Assembly: GCF_013294065.1 (NCBI RefSeq)
Contig: NZ_JABSNM010000031.1
Coordinates: 1 to 37,125 of the forward strand
DNA length: 37,125 nt
Origin: Sphaerotilus uruguayifluvii
GTDB taxonomy: Bacteria > Pseudomonadota > Gammaproteobacteria > Burkholderiales > Burkholderiaceae_C
Direction: 5' to 3'
A model generated the notes under the pieces. It saw only the letters and a list, made by a program, of their open reading frames with translations, searched no databases and was not told the origin of the DNA. Below, piece by piece: positions 8,253 through 16,128 of this stretch. Each line of letters opens with the position of its first letter. Within the stretch, counting starts at the first letter, position 1. The translations under genes and the position numbers were made by a program.

Positions 8253-10352
8253 TCAGGCGGGCCTGACCGGCTCGAGCATGCGCCGCTCGAACTGGTCGGC
8301 CGGCAGCGCCGGGCTGCACAGGTGGCCCTGGTACTCGTCGCAGTCCTGCGCGCGCAGCCAGTCGAGCTGCGCCTCGGTCTCGACGCCCTCGGCCACCGTC
8401 TCGATGCCCAGCATCCGGCACATCGTGATCACCAGCCGCGCCAGCGGGCTGACGCCATGCTCGCCGGCGATGAACGAGCGGTCGATCTTCAGCGTGCTGA
8501 TCGGGCAGCGCTGCAGGTAGGCGAGGTTGGAGTAGCCGGTGCCGAAGTCGTCGATCGCCAGCCGGAAGCCCATCAGCGCGAGCTTCTGGATCGCCTGCGC
8601 GGTCGACTCGTCCTGGCCGAGCATGACCGACTCGGTGATCTCGAGCTCGAGCTGCTGCGGGTCGCAGCCGGTGTCGCGCACGATGCGCTCGATGGTGTCG
8701 AGCAGCGCCGGATCGCCGAACTGGCGCGGCGACAGGTTCACCGAGATGCGCAGCCGGTGCCCCTGCGACTGCCACAGCACCTGCTGGCGCGCCGCCTGCT
8801 CGAGCACCATCGCGCCGATCGCGCGGATCAGCCCGGTGTCCTCGCTCAGGCCGATGAACACGTCCGGCGGCACCAGGCCGCGGCGCGGATGGCGCCAGCG
8901 CACCAGCGCCTCGGCGCCGAGCAGCCGGCCGCTGCCGACGTGCAGCCGCGGCTGGTAGAAGACCTCGAACTGGTGGCGCTCGACCGCGATGCGCAGGTCC
9001 TGCTCGAGCTGCACCCGGTCGCGCGCGATGCGCACCAGCTCCGGGGTGAACCAGCCCACGCCGTTGCGTCCGCCCTGCTTGGCGCGGTAGAGCGCGAGAT
9101 CGGCGTTGCGCAGCAGCGCCTCGATGTCGTGGCCGTCGCGCGGGAAGCGGCAGATGCCCATCGACGGCGTGACCTGCATCTGCAGCCGCCCGATCATCAC
9201 GGTGCGGCCCAGCTCGGCCTGCAGCCGGCGCACCAGCTGGCGGGTGCGGCGCTCGATGTCGCCGTCGCGGTTGGCCACCAGCACCAGGAACTCGTCGCCG
9301 CCGAGCCGCGCGACCAGGTCGTCGGTCTCCAGCGTCGCGTACAGGCGCTGCGCGATCTCCACCAGCAGCCGGTCGCCGATGTCGTGGCCGAGCGAGTCGT
9401 TGACCGCCTTGAAGCGGTCGAGGTCGATGAAGATCAGCGCGGCCTCGCCGCCGCTGGCGTGCAGGCCGTCGAGGCGCTGCTGGAAGTCGCGCGAGACGAA
9501 GCTGCGGTTGGGCAGGCCGGTGAGGGTGTCGCGCATCGCCAGCCAGTGCGCGCGCGCCTCGGCCTGCTTGAGCTCGGTGATGTCGATCTCGCTGACCAGG
9601 AAGACCTGGCGGCCCTCGACCGGATCGCGGCACAGCCGCACCGAGATGTCGTGCCAGCGCGGCCCCAGGCTGGTGTTGACCTGCGCGGTGGCGCGTGCCT
9701 GGCCCGAGCGGTGCAGCCGCTCGACCAGCTGGCGCAGCTCGCGGCGGTCGATCATCCGGCTGCGTGCGCCCGCGTCCGGATGATCGACCGTCGCGCGGGC
9801 GGCCGGGTTGCGGTAGAGCGCGCGGCCGCGCACGCTGTAGAGCGTGACCATGACGGGCGTGTGCACCATCGCCTCGGCGCTGCGCAGCGTGACCGCGTCG
9901 GTCATCGTCTCGCCGACGGCCTCGCACAGCATGCCCATGCGGCCGTCCTCGAGCGGCCAGCCGCTGCAGACGATGTCGACGGTGCGCGGCATGCCGCGCG
10001 GGTAGAGCGTCCACAGCTCGGTGCAGCTGCGGTCGTGCAGGTGGAAGTCGTGCTGGAGCTGGAGCAGGCGCTGCGCGATCGCCGGCGACATCTCGCGCGC
10101 CATGTCGCGCCGTCGCAGCTCCTCGAGATCGTCGCTGCACCACAGGCCGAGCGCGGCCGGGTTGGCCCAGACGATGCGGCCGTGGTCGATGTCGTAGATC
10201 CACACGGGCGTGCGCAGCCGCTGCAGCGGCGACAGACCGGTGTCGGCGCAGAGGCCGTCCTCCGTGTCACTCGCGGCATTCGCCGATTGACGGATCGGGT
10301 CGATGACCGCCATGCCGAAGCCGTGGCGGAGGGAAAGGGATGCCGATTCCAT
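8253..10352 (-). CDS. Diguanylate cyclase/phosphodiesterase with PAS-like sensors
   Basis: This 699-residue cytoplasmic protein makes and/or degrades cyclic di-GMP. Order: PAS-like domain (about 45-135), second PAS (about 155-265), GGDEF domain (about 268-430) with intact GGDEF at 351-355, and EAL domain (about 440-690) with E-A-L at 481-483, S-V-N-L-S, E-I-T-E-S and D-D-F-G-T-G-Y-S-N-L. Both catalytic sites look intact, so it may be bifunctional. The inhibitory RxxD site five residues before GGDEF reads E-T-D-D, so the arginine is missing and product inhibition is unlikely. No membrane segment is seen. ATG 10352 is preceded by CAGGGGGT. It converges with the aminotransferase gene. Confidence 0.95.
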   Translation of the reverse strand: MESASLSLRHGFGMAVIDPIRQSANAASDTEDGLCADTGLSPLQRLRTPVWIYDIDHGRIVWANPAALGLWCSDDLEELRRRDMAREMSPAIAQRLLQLQHDFHLHDRSCTELWTLYPRGMPRTVDIVCSGWPLEDGRMGMLCEAVGETMTDAVTLRSAEAMVHTPVMVTLYSVRGRALYRNPAARATVDHPDAGARSRMIDRRELRQLVERLHRSGQARATAQVNTSLGPRWHDISVRLCRDPVEGRQVFLVSEIDITELKQAEARAHWLAMRDTLTGLPNRSFVSRDFQQRLDGLHASGGEAALIFIDLDRFKAVNDSLGHDIGDRLLVEIAQRLYATLETDDLVARLGGDEFLVLVANRDGDIERRTRQLVRRLQAELGRTVMIGRLQMQVTPSMGICRFPRDGHDIEALLRNADLALYRAKQGGRNGVGWFTPELVRIARDRVQLEQDLRIAVERHQFEVFYQPRLHVGSGRLLGAEALVRWRHPRRGLVPPDVFIGLSEDTGLIRAIGAMVLEQAARQQVLWQSQGHRLRISVNLSPRQFGDPALLDTIERIVRDTGCDPQQLELEITESVMLGQDESTAQAIQKLALMGFRLAIDDFGTGYSNLAYLQRCPISTLKIDRSFIAGEHGVSPLARLVITMCRMLGIETVAEGVETEAQLDWLRAQDCDEYQGHLCSPALPADQFERRMLEPVRPA

Positions 10353-10537
10353 GCCGACGATACCCCCTGATGTTGTGACAAATTACCGAGCAAAGCAGTG
10401 CCACAGTAATAGGGACAGACTTCAAATGCAAAAGTTACATTGGTACGACACAGTGTCTGTCTCGTCGTGCCAACGCGCGAGCCCGCGCGGTCCGGCGGGG
10501 TCCGTCAAGGGGCAAGGGGAGGCGAAGGAGAGGGCGG

Positions 10538-10573
10538 AAAAAGACCGCGGCCGGGCGACGTGACCACCCGGCC
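10538..10573 (-). terminator. Candidate intrinsic terminator downstream of mscL
   Basis: On the minus strand GGCCGGG (10573-10567) pairs with CCCGGCC (10555-10549) around an 11-base loop, followed after six bases by TTTTT (10542-10538). A second hairpin with 8-bp arms directly follows the mscL stop (10605-10623) but has no T run. Beyond these and a few dyads (for example GACAC-A-GTGTC at 10447-10457) I see no gene in 10353-10623. Confidence 0.45.
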
Positions 10574-10623
10574 GGGAGGCTGCGAGGCTGCAGCGGGGAT
10601 GCCGTCGCCGGTGCGACCGGCGA

Positions 10624-11043
10624 TCAGCGCTTGAGCGCGTCGCGGATCTCGCGCAGCAGCACCACGTCTTCGGGCGTCGGGGCCGGCGGAGCGGGCGGCG
10701 CCGGCGGCTCGGCGCGCTTGAGCGAGTTCATGCCCTTGACCATCATGAAGATGATCCAGGCCAGGATGACGAAGTTGATGAGGATGGTGATGAAGTTGCC
10801 GTAGGCCAGCACCGCGCCGGCCTTCTTGGCCTCGGCCAGCGTCGTGGCGGTCTGCCCGGCCAGCGGGATGAAGGAGTTGCTGAAGTCCAGGCCGCCGAAG
10901 ATCTTGCCGACGATCGGCATGATGACGTCACCGACCGCCGAGTCGACGATCTTGCCGAAGGCGCCGCCGATGATCACGCCGACGGCGAGATCCATCACGT
11001 TGCCCTTGAGAGCGAATTCCTTGAACTCGGACATCATGCCCAT
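10624..11043 (-). CDS. mscL: Large-conductance mechanosensitive channel MscL
   Basis: MscL is a homopentameric inner-membrane pore that opens under membrane tension to release solutes on osmotic downshock. The 139-residue product has the amphipathic N-terminal helix ([11 protein letters not shown]), TM1 ([16 protein letters not shown]) lining the pore, a periplasmic loop, TM2 ([10 protein letters not shown]) and a C-terminal helical bundle (R-E-I-R-D-A-L-K-R) preceded by a Pro/Ala linker. Length is normal. ATG 11043 (MGMMSEF) has AGGAGA seven bases upstream, which favours it over the ATG three codons later. Confidence 0.97.
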   Translation of the reverse strand: MGMMSEFKEFALKGNVMDLAVGVIIGGAFGKIVDSAVGDVIMPIVGKIFGGLDFSNSFIPLAGQTATTLAEAKKAGAVLAYGNFITILINFVILAWIIFMMVKGMNSLKRAEPPAPPAPPAPTPEDVVLLREIRDALKR

Positions 11044-11127
11044 GTGTTTTCTCCTGTGCGCGGATGGGTTGCAGGGTATTTGTCAGCCGTGAGTCAGCGC
11101 GCGGCAACATGCCGTTACGCTGCGTGA

Positions 11128-11155
11128 AGTATTCCCGCCTGGGAGCGCGCGTCAA
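11128..11155 (-). promoter_or_regulatory. Candidate promoter of mscL
   Basis: TTGACG (11155-11150) and AATACT (11133-11128) on the minus strand are 16 bases apart, giving a leader of about 78 bases. Confidence 0.4.
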
Positions 11156-11312
11156 ACAATCTTTGGGCTAGGTCCGGACGTGTTGTTTTTGCCCCAGCTT
11201 GGGGGCGTCCGGTGCAGGGCCGGTTGTTGCCAGATGTGGAGAAGCCCCTCCTCGGTGGGCTAGAATTAGGGGTTGTCCCCCTCTCAGACCGGACTTTTTT
11301 CCGAGGAATCCC

Positions 11313-11909
11313 ATGAGTGACCAGCAAGTCGACCAGGCCAAGCGGACGTGGCTGATCGCGTCGGGCTGCGCCGGCGCCGCAGGCGGCCTGGCGGCCGCCG
11401 TGCCGTTCGTCAGCACTTTCACGCCGTCCGAGCGTGCCAAGGCCGCCGGTGCCGCGGTCGAGGTCGACATCAGCGGCCTCAAGCCGGGCGAGAAGCTCAC
11501 GGTCGAGTGGCGCGGCAAGCCGGTGTGGGTGGTGCGTCGCACCCCCGAGCAGGTGGCCGCGCTCAAGACCATCGAGGGCCAGCTCGCCGATCCGAAGTCG
11601 GATCGCACGGCCTATCCGATCCCCGACTACGCCCACAACGGCAACCGCTCGATCAAGCCGGAATACCTGGTCGTGCTGGGCATCTGCACCCACCTGGGCT
11701 GCTCGCCGTCTGACAAGTTCCAGGCCGGTCCGCAGCCCTCGCTGCCGGACGACTGGAAGGGCGGCTTCCTGTGCCCCTGCCACGGTTCGACCTTCGATCT
11801 CGCGGGCCGCGTGTTCAAGAACAAGCCGGCCCCGGACAACCTCGAGGTCCCGCCGCACATGTACCTGTCGGACACCAAGATCCTGATCGGTGAAGACAAG
11901 AAGGCTTGA
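11313..11909 (+). CDS. petA: Ubiquinol-cytochrome c reductase Rieske iron-sulfur subunit
   Basis: This subunit of the cytochrome bc1 complex takes electrons from ubiquinol and passes them to cytochrome c1. The 198-residue product has an N-terminal membrane anchor (about 12-32) and a periplasmic Rieske domain with C-T-H-L-G-C (125-130) and C-P-C-H-G-S (154-159). C125, H127, C154 and H157 should bind the [2Fe-2S] cluster, with C130 and C156 in a disulphide. The anchor lacks a clean twin-arginine motif (A-K-R-T-W-L is a weak match), although Rieske proteins normally use Tat. It is first in the petABC operon, 17 bases before petB. A TAGAAT at 11261-11266 may be the -10, but no good -35 is seen. 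Confidence 0.98.
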   Translation: MSDQQVDQAKRTWLIASGCAGAAGGLAAAVPFVSTFTPSERAKAAGAAVEVDISGLKPGEKLTVEWRGKPVWVVRRTPEQVAALKTIEGQLADPKSDRTAYPIPDYAHNGNRSIKPEYLVVLGICTHLGCSPSDKFQAGPQPSLPDDWKGGFLCPCHGSTFDLAGRVFKNKPAPDNLEVPPHMYLSDTKILIGEDKKA

Positions 11910-11926
11910 AGGAACTGAGGTCGAAC

Positions 11927-13330
11927 ATGGCTGAATTCAAAGTCGCTCCTCCGGGAGCCTCGGCAGGCGAGAAGCTGCTGACCTGGGTGGACAACCGCTT
12001 CCCGGCATCGAAGCTCTACAAGGAGCACATGTCGGAGTACTACGCGCCGAAGAACTTCAACTGGTGGTACATCTTCGGCTCGCTGGCGCTGCTGGTGCTG
12101 GTGATCCAGATCGTCACCGGCATCTTCCTGGTGATGCACTACAAGCCCGACGCGAGCCTGGCCTTCGCCTCGGTCGAGTACATCATGCGCGACGTGCCCT
12201 GGGGCTGGCTGATCCGCTACATGCACTCGACGGGCGCCTCGGCGTTCTTCATCGTCGTGTACCTGCACATGTACCGCGGCCTGATCTACGGCTCCTACCG
12301 CTCGCCGCGCGAGCTGGTCTGGGTCTTCGGCTGCGCGATCTTCCTGTGCCTGATGGCCGAAGCCTTCATGGGCTATCTGCTGCCCTGGGGCCAGATGTCC
12401 TTCTGGGGCGCGCAGGTGATCGTGAACCTGTTCGCCGCCGTGCCCTTCGTCGGTCCGGACCTGGCGCTGCTGATCCGCGGCGACTTCGTCGTGTCGGACG
12501 CGACGCTGAACCGCTTCTTCAGCTTCCACGTCATCGCCGTGCCGCTGATCCTGATCGGCCTGGTCGCCGCTCACATCATCGCGCTGCATGAAGTGGGCTC
12601 GAACAACCCGGACGGCGTCGAGATCAAGGCGAAGAAGGATCCGAAGACCGGCCTGCCGCTCGACGGCATTCCCTTCCACCCGTACTACTCGGTGCACGAC
12701 ATCTTCGGCGTCAGCCTGTTCCTGATGGCGTTCTCGGCGGTGGTGTTCTTCATGCCCGAGTTCGGCGGCTACTTCCTGGAGTTCAACAACTTCATCCCGG
12801 CCGACCCGTTCAAGACCCCGCCGCACATCGCGCCGGTCTGGTACTTCACGCCGTTCTACTCGATGCTGCGTGCCACCACCGACGTGATGATCAACGTGCT
12901 GGTGGGCATCATCGGCCTGGCCGGCGTCGTGACCTTCCTGAAGGGCAACCTGCCGGCCAAGGGCCGTCTGGCCGTGCTGGTCGGCGCGCTGGTCGCCTGC
13001 GCGCTGCTGAAGATCTTCGACGCGAAGTTCTGGGGCGTGGTCGTGATGGGCGGCGCCGTGGTGCTGCTGTTCTTCCTGCCCTGGCTGGACCGCAGCCCGG
13101 CCAAGTCGATCCGCTATCGCCCGAGCTGGAACAAGGCCCTGTACGCCGTGTTCGTCGTGTTCTTCCTGGTGCTGGGCTACCTCGGCATCCAGCCGCCGTC
13201 GGAAATGGGCACGCTGGTCGCCCAGGTCGGCACGCTGTTCTACTTCGGCTTCTTCCTGCTGATGCCGTGGTGGAGCCAGATCGGCCAATGCAAGCCGGTC
13301 CCGGATCGCGTGACCTTCAAGCCGCACTGA
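11927..13330 (+). CDS. petB: Cytochrome b subunit of the bc1 complex
   Basis: This is the membrane core of the bc1 complex, with hemes bL and bH and the Qo and Qi quinone sites. The 467-residue product begins with a soluble stretch, then W-W-Y-I-F-G-S-L at the first helix. Heme-binding histidines appear in H-S-T-G-A-S (about residue 103), Y-L-H-M-Y (about 116), S-F-H-V-I-A (about 202) and A-A-H-I-I-A (about 217). The Qo motif is P-W-G-Q (about 157), and H-P-Y-Y-S (about 250) is also typical. Length is that of proteobacterial cytochromes b with a full C-terminal part, not the split cyanobacterial b6/IV form. ATG 11927 follows GGAACTGAGG. Confidence 0.98.
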   Translation: MAEFKVAPPGASAGEKLLTWVDNRFPASKLYKEHMSEYYAPKNFNWWYIFGSLALLVLVIQIVTGIFLVMHYKPDASLAFASVEYIMRDVPWGWLIRYMHSTGASAFFIVVYLHMYRGLIYGSYRSPRELVWVFGCAIFLCLMAEAFMGYLLPWGQMSFWGAQVIVNLFAAVPFVGPDLALLIRGDFVVSDATLNRFFSFHVIAVPLILIGLVAAHIIALHEVGSNNPDGVEIKAKKDPKTGLPLDGIPFHPYYSVHDIFGVSLFLMAFSAVVFFMPEFGGYFLEFNNFIPADPFKTPPHIAPVWYFTPFYSMLRATTDVMINVLVGIIGLAGVVTFLKGNLPAKGRLAVLVGALVACALLKIFDAKFWGVVVMGGAVVLLFFLPWLDRSPAKSIRYRPSWNKALYAVFVVFFLVLGYLGIQPPSEMGTLVAQVGTLFYFGFFLLMPWWSQIGQCKPVPDRVTFKPH

Positions 13331-13362
13331 GCGCGAGCCCACGACACGGAGCACAGACAACC

Positions 13363-14142
13363 ATGAAAAAGTTCATCGCTTCCCTGCTCGTCGCGGCGTC
13401 GGCCGGTCTGGCCGCCGTCGCGCCGGCCCAGGCCTCCAGCGGCGGCATCGCCTGGGACAAGTTCCCGGTCGAGAAGCTCAACGACACCGCCGCGCTGCAG
13501 CGTGGTGCCAAGCTGTTCGTCAACTACTGCCTCAACTGCCACGCCGCCGCGTTCATGCGCTACAACCGCATGCGCGACATCGGCCTGACCGAGCAGCAGA
13601 TCAAGGACAACCTGATGTTCGCCACCGACAAGGTCGGCGACACGATGACGGTGGCCCTGGATCCGCGCCAGGCCAAGGAGTGGCTGGGCGCCACGCCGCC
13701 GGACCTGACGGTGATCGCGCGCTCGCGTGCCGGTCACAACGGCACCGGTGCGGACTACCTGTACACCTACCTGCGCACCTACTACCGCGACGAGACCAAG
13801 GCGACCGGCTGGAACAACCTGGCCTTCCCGAGCGTCGGCATGCCGCATGTGCTGTGGGAGCTGCAGGGGCCGCGCACCGCGGTGTTCGAGGAGGTCAAGG
13901 ACCCGCATGATCCGAACAAGGTCATGCACGAGTTCAAGACCTTCGAGCAGATCAAGCCGGGCAAGCTGTCGCCGCAGGAGTTCGACTCGGCGGTCGGCGA
14001 TCTGGTCGCCTTCCTGCAGTGGATGGGCGAGCCGGCGCAAGGCTTCCGCGTCAAGCTCGGCACCGGCGTGCTGCTGTTCCTGGCGATGTTCTCGTTCATC
14101 GCCTGGCGCCTGAACGCGGCCTACTGGAAGGACGTCAAGTAA
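13363..14142 (+). CDS. petC: Cytochrome c1 of the bc1 complex
   Basis: Cytochrome c1 accepts electrons from the Rieske protein and reduces soluble cytochrome c. The 259-residue precursor has a Sec signal peptide (M-K-K-F-I-A-S-L-L-V, cleavage probably after A-Q-A near residue 24), a heme c site Y-C-L-N-C-H (C56, C59, H60) followed by F-M-R-Y-N-R as expected for c1, and a single C-terminal membrane helix (about 230-250) ending W-K-D-V-K. ATG 13363 lies 32 bases after petB with CGGAGC upstream. It is last in petABC; an intrinsic terminator follows. Confidence 0.98.
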   Translation: MKKFIASLLVAASAGLAAVAPAQASSGGIAWDKFPVEKLNDTAALQRGAKLFVNYCLNCHAAAFMRYNRMRDIGLTEQQIKDNLMFATDKVGDTMTVALDPRQAKEWLGATPPDLTVIARSRAGHNGTGADYLYTYLRTYYRDETKATGWNNLAFPSVGMPHVLWELQGPRTAVFEEVKDPHDPNKVMHEFKTFEQIKPGKLSPQEFDSAVGDLVAFLQWMGEPAQGFRVKLGTGVLLFLAMFSFIAWRLNAAYWKDVK

Positions 14143-14184
14143 GATCCGGTCCGCCCTGACGCCATGCCACGGGCGTGGCGTCGC

Positions 14185-14225
14185 CGCGCAGAGGTGCTCT
14201 GATGCCTCTGCGCGATTTTCTTTTT
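14185..14225 (+). terminator. Intrinsic terminator of petABC
   Basis: CGCGCAGAGG (14185-14194) pairs perfectly with CCTCTGCGCG (14205-14214) around a 10-base loop, followed by ATTTTCTTTTT. A second hairpin just upstream (14160-14180, 9-bp arms with one G-U pair) may reinforce it. It separates petABC from sspA. Confidence 0.9.
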
Positions 14226-14272
14226 CTGCGCGATCTTTTCGGATCCCGCCCAGTCAAGGAGCACTCCCTGCC

Positions 14273-14887
14273 ATGATGGTGCTTTACTCGGGGACCACCT
14301 GCCCCTACTCGCATCGCTGCCGCTTCGTCCTGTTCGAGAAGGGCATGGACTTCGAGATCCGTGATGTCGATCTCTATGCCAAGCCCGAGGACATCGCGCT
14401 GATGAACCCGTACAACGAGGTGCCCATCCTCGTCGAGCGCGAGCTGATCCTGTACGAATCGCACATCATCAACGAGTACATCGACGAGCGCTTCCCGCAT
14501 CCGCAGCTGATGCCGGGCGACCCGGTGGCGCGTGCGCGCGTGCGCCTGTTCCTGTTCAACTTCGAGAAGGAACTGTTCACGCACGTCAACACGCTCGAGG
14601 GCCGCGGCGGCATCAAGGCGACCGACAAGGACCTGGAGCGCGCGCGCTCGCAGATCCGCGACCGCCTGACGCAGCTCGCGCCGATCTTCCAGAAGAACCG
14701 CTACATGCTGGGCGACGACTTCTCGATGCTCGACGTGGCGATCGCGCCGCTGCTGTGGCGCCTGGACTACTACGGCATCGAGCTGTCGCGCAACGCCGCG
14801 CCGCTGCTGAAGTACGCCGAGCGCATCTTCTCGCGCCCGGCCTACATCGAGGCGCTGACGCCGTCCGAGAAGGTGATGCGCAAGTAA
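14273..14887 (+). CDS. sspA: Stringent starvation protein A (GST-like)
   Basis: SspA is an RNA-polymerase-associated protein with a glutathione-S-transferase fold, known in gammaproteobacteria to alter transcription under starvation. The 204-residue product has the GST N-terminal thioredoxin-like domain (Y-S-G-T-T-C-P-Y-S-H-R-C-R near residues 5-17, N-P-Y-N-E-V-P-I near 45, E-S-H-I-I-N-E-Y near 62) and an all-helical C-terminal domain. Start could be ATG 14273 or the adjacent ATG 14276; AAGGAG lies about 12 bases upstream. It directly precedes sspB, the usual pairing. Enzymatic GST activity is not expected for this family. Confidence 0.96.
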   Translation: MMVLYSGTTCPYSHRCRFVLFEKGMDFEIRDVDLYAKPEDIALMNPYNEVPILVERELILYESHIINEYIDERFPHPQLMPGDPVARARVRLFLFNFEKELFTHVNTLEGRGGIKATDKDLERARSQIRDRLTQLAPIFQKNRYMLGDDFSMLDVAIAPLLWRLDYYGIELSRNAAPLLKYAERIFSRPAYIEALTPSEKVMRK

Positions 14888-14936
14888 GTGCGCGTCCGCG
14901 CTGCCGATCGTCCCTTTCCAGAACGCCTCCGTCCGC

Positions 14937-15473
14937 ATGTCCGTCGACCAAGACTCCCAGGGCACCTCGACCCGTCCCTACCTGATCCGCGCGCTGCACG
15001 ACTGGTGCATCGACAACGGCTTCACGCCGCTGATCGCGGTCCATGTCGACTCGTCGGTGCGCGTGCCGATGGAGTTCGTCAACAACGGCGAGATCGTGCT
15101 GAACATCAGCTTCGACGCGACCAGCGGGCTGCGCCTGGGCAACGACCTGATCGACTTCAAGGCCCGCTTCGGCGGCGTCGCGCGCGACATCGTCGTGCCG
15201 ATCGACCATGTGATCGCGATCTATGCGCGCGAGAACGGGCAGGGCATGGCCTTCCCGGTGCCGGAGGGTCCGACCGAGGTCGAGCCCGAGGAGGCGGCGG
15301 CGCCCGAGGTCGCCGCGGCTCCGGTGCCGGGCGGGCTGCGCCTGGCGCCGGCGGTGGTGTCCTCCGAGGTCGAGCCTTCGGACGATGCGGCCGCCGCGGA
15401 CACGACGCCGGACGACAGCCCGCCGCCGGCGCCGCCGGCCGGCGGGCGTCCGTCGCTGAAGCGGATCAAGTGA
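14937..15473 (+). CDS. sspB: ClpXP protease specificity-enhancing factor SspB
   Basis: SspB tethers ssrA-tagged proteins to ClpXP for degradation. The 178-residue product has the conserved substrate-binding fold in residues 10-105: R-P-Y-L-I-R-A-L-H-D-W-C, T-P-L-I-A-V, F-V-N-N-G-E-I-V-L-N-I-S, and G-V-A-R-D-I-V-V-P. A long acidic, Ala/Pro-rich linker (about 110-165) follows. The extreme end, R-P-S-L-K-R-I-K, matches the ClpX-binding tail (L-R-V-V-K-type) known in SspB. It lies 49 bases after sspA and is probably cotranscribed. Confidence 0.95.
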   Translation: MSVDQDSQGTSTRPYLIRALHDWCIDNGFTPLIAVHVDSSVRVPMEFVNNGEIVLNISFDATSGLRLGNDLIDFKARFGGVARDIVVPIDHVIAIYARENGQGMAFPVPEGPTEVEPEEAAAPEVAAAPVPGGLRLAPAVVSSEVEPSDDAAAADTTPDDSPPPAPPAGGRPSLKRIK

Positions 15474-15488
15474 CGGCGGCGTGACGCA

Positions 15489-15515
15489 GGCCCGCGTCGC
15501 GGGCCGCGCTTTTTC
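15489..15515 (+). terminator. Candidate terminator of sspAB
   Basis: GGCCCGC (15489-15495) and GCGGGCC (15499-15505) form a 7-bp stem with a 3-base loop; TTTTT follows after about four bases. The T run is offset, so the call is tentative. Confidence 0.45.
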
Positions 15516-15517
15516 AC

Positions 15518-15523
15518 TACAAT
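15518..15523 (+). promoter_or_regulatory. -10 element of the tRNA-Thr gene
   Basis: TACAAT lies 10 bases before the mature 5' end of the tRNA. No clear -35 hexamer is seen in the GC-rich hairpin upstream. Confidence 0.55.
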
Positions 15524-15533
15524 CCGCTTCCCC

Positions 15534-15609
15534 GCCGACTTAGCTCAGCTGGTAGAGCAACTGTCTTGTAAACAGTAGGTCATCCGTTCGATTCGGATAG
15601 TCGGCACCA
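15534..15609 (+). tRNA. tRNA-Thr (anticodon UGU), CCA encoded
   Basis: The 76 bases fold as a complete tRNA. The acceptor stem is GCCGACT/AGTCGGC and the D-arm region is GCTCAGCTGGTAGAGC. The anticodon stem ACTGT/ACAGT encloses loop CTTGTAA, so the anticodon is TGT. The T-arm carries the invariant TTCGATT, and the gene ends in discriminator A plus CCA. It reads ACA and other Thr codons. A terminator follows closely, so it is probably a single-gene transcript. Confidence 0.97.
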
Positions 15610-15621
15610 AGGGTTACGATG

Positions 15622-15660
15622 AACCCGCGTCTTCCTCGCCGGAGGACGCGGGTTTTTTCT
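15622..15660 (+). terminator. Intrinsic terminator after tRNA-Thr
   Basis: AACCCGCGTC-TT-CCTC pairs with GAGGACGCGGGTT (a two-base bulge, GCCG loop), then TTTTTTCTTT. It lies 12 bases past the tRNA 3' end. Confidence 0.9.
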
Positions 15661-15678
15661 TTCCGGAGAGCCTGAGCC

Positions 15679-16128
15679 GTGAATCCGACGACGAACGAGA
15701 CCGGCGAGGTCGAGCTGCCGCGCCGCCCGACCTGGGTGCGTGCGCTGTGGCTGGCGGCCGGGCTGACGGCGCTGCTGCTGGGCGTGATCGGCATCTTCCT
15801 GCCGCTGCTGCCGACCACGCCCTTCGTGCTGCTGGCCGCCGCCTGCTTCTCGCGCGGCAGCACCCGCTGCGAGCGCTGGCTGCTGTCGCACCGCACCTTC
15901 GGGCCGATGGTGCGCGACTGGCGCCGTCACCGCGCCATTCCGCGCCGGGCGCGCTGGCTGGCCTTCGCGATGATGGCGATCGGATCCGCCGTGGCGGCCG
16001 GGTCGATGCCGCGGCTGCAGTGGCTGCCGGCGGCCTGCTGCGCGCTGGTGGCGCTGTGGATGGCGAGGCTGCCCGCGCGCGAGGACCTGCCGGCTCAGGA
16101 CTCGTCCGGAAACAGCGGCAGCGTCTGA
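15679..16128 (+). CDS. DUF454 (YbaN) family inner-membrane protein
   Basis: This 149-residue membrane protein belongs to the DUF454/YbaN family, whose function is not known. The hallmark G-x-F-L-P-L-L-P-T-T-P-F is at about residues 43-54, followed by A-C-F-S-R-G-S and W-L-L-S-H-R-T-F-G-P, all conserved in the family. Three hydrophobic segments are seen (about 25-60, 93-110, 114-126). The start is GTG 15679 with CCGGAGAG upstream. The 3' end overlaps the convergent dinB gene by 34 bases. Confidence 0.92.
   Translation: MNPTTNETGEVELPRRPTWVRALWLAAGLTALLLGVIGIFLPLLPTTPFVLLAAACFSRGSTRCERWLLSHRTFGPMVRDWRRHRAIPRRARWLAFAMMAIGSAVAAGSMPRLQWLPAACCALVALWMARLPAREDLPAQDSSGNSGSV

Noticed and set aside
10389-10403. 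Sigma-54-like site before the GGDEF-EAL gene (minus strand TGGCACTGCTTTGCT)
   Set aside because: The GG and GC doublets are nine bases apart instead of the strict ten, so the spacing does not fit a functional sigma-54 promoter.
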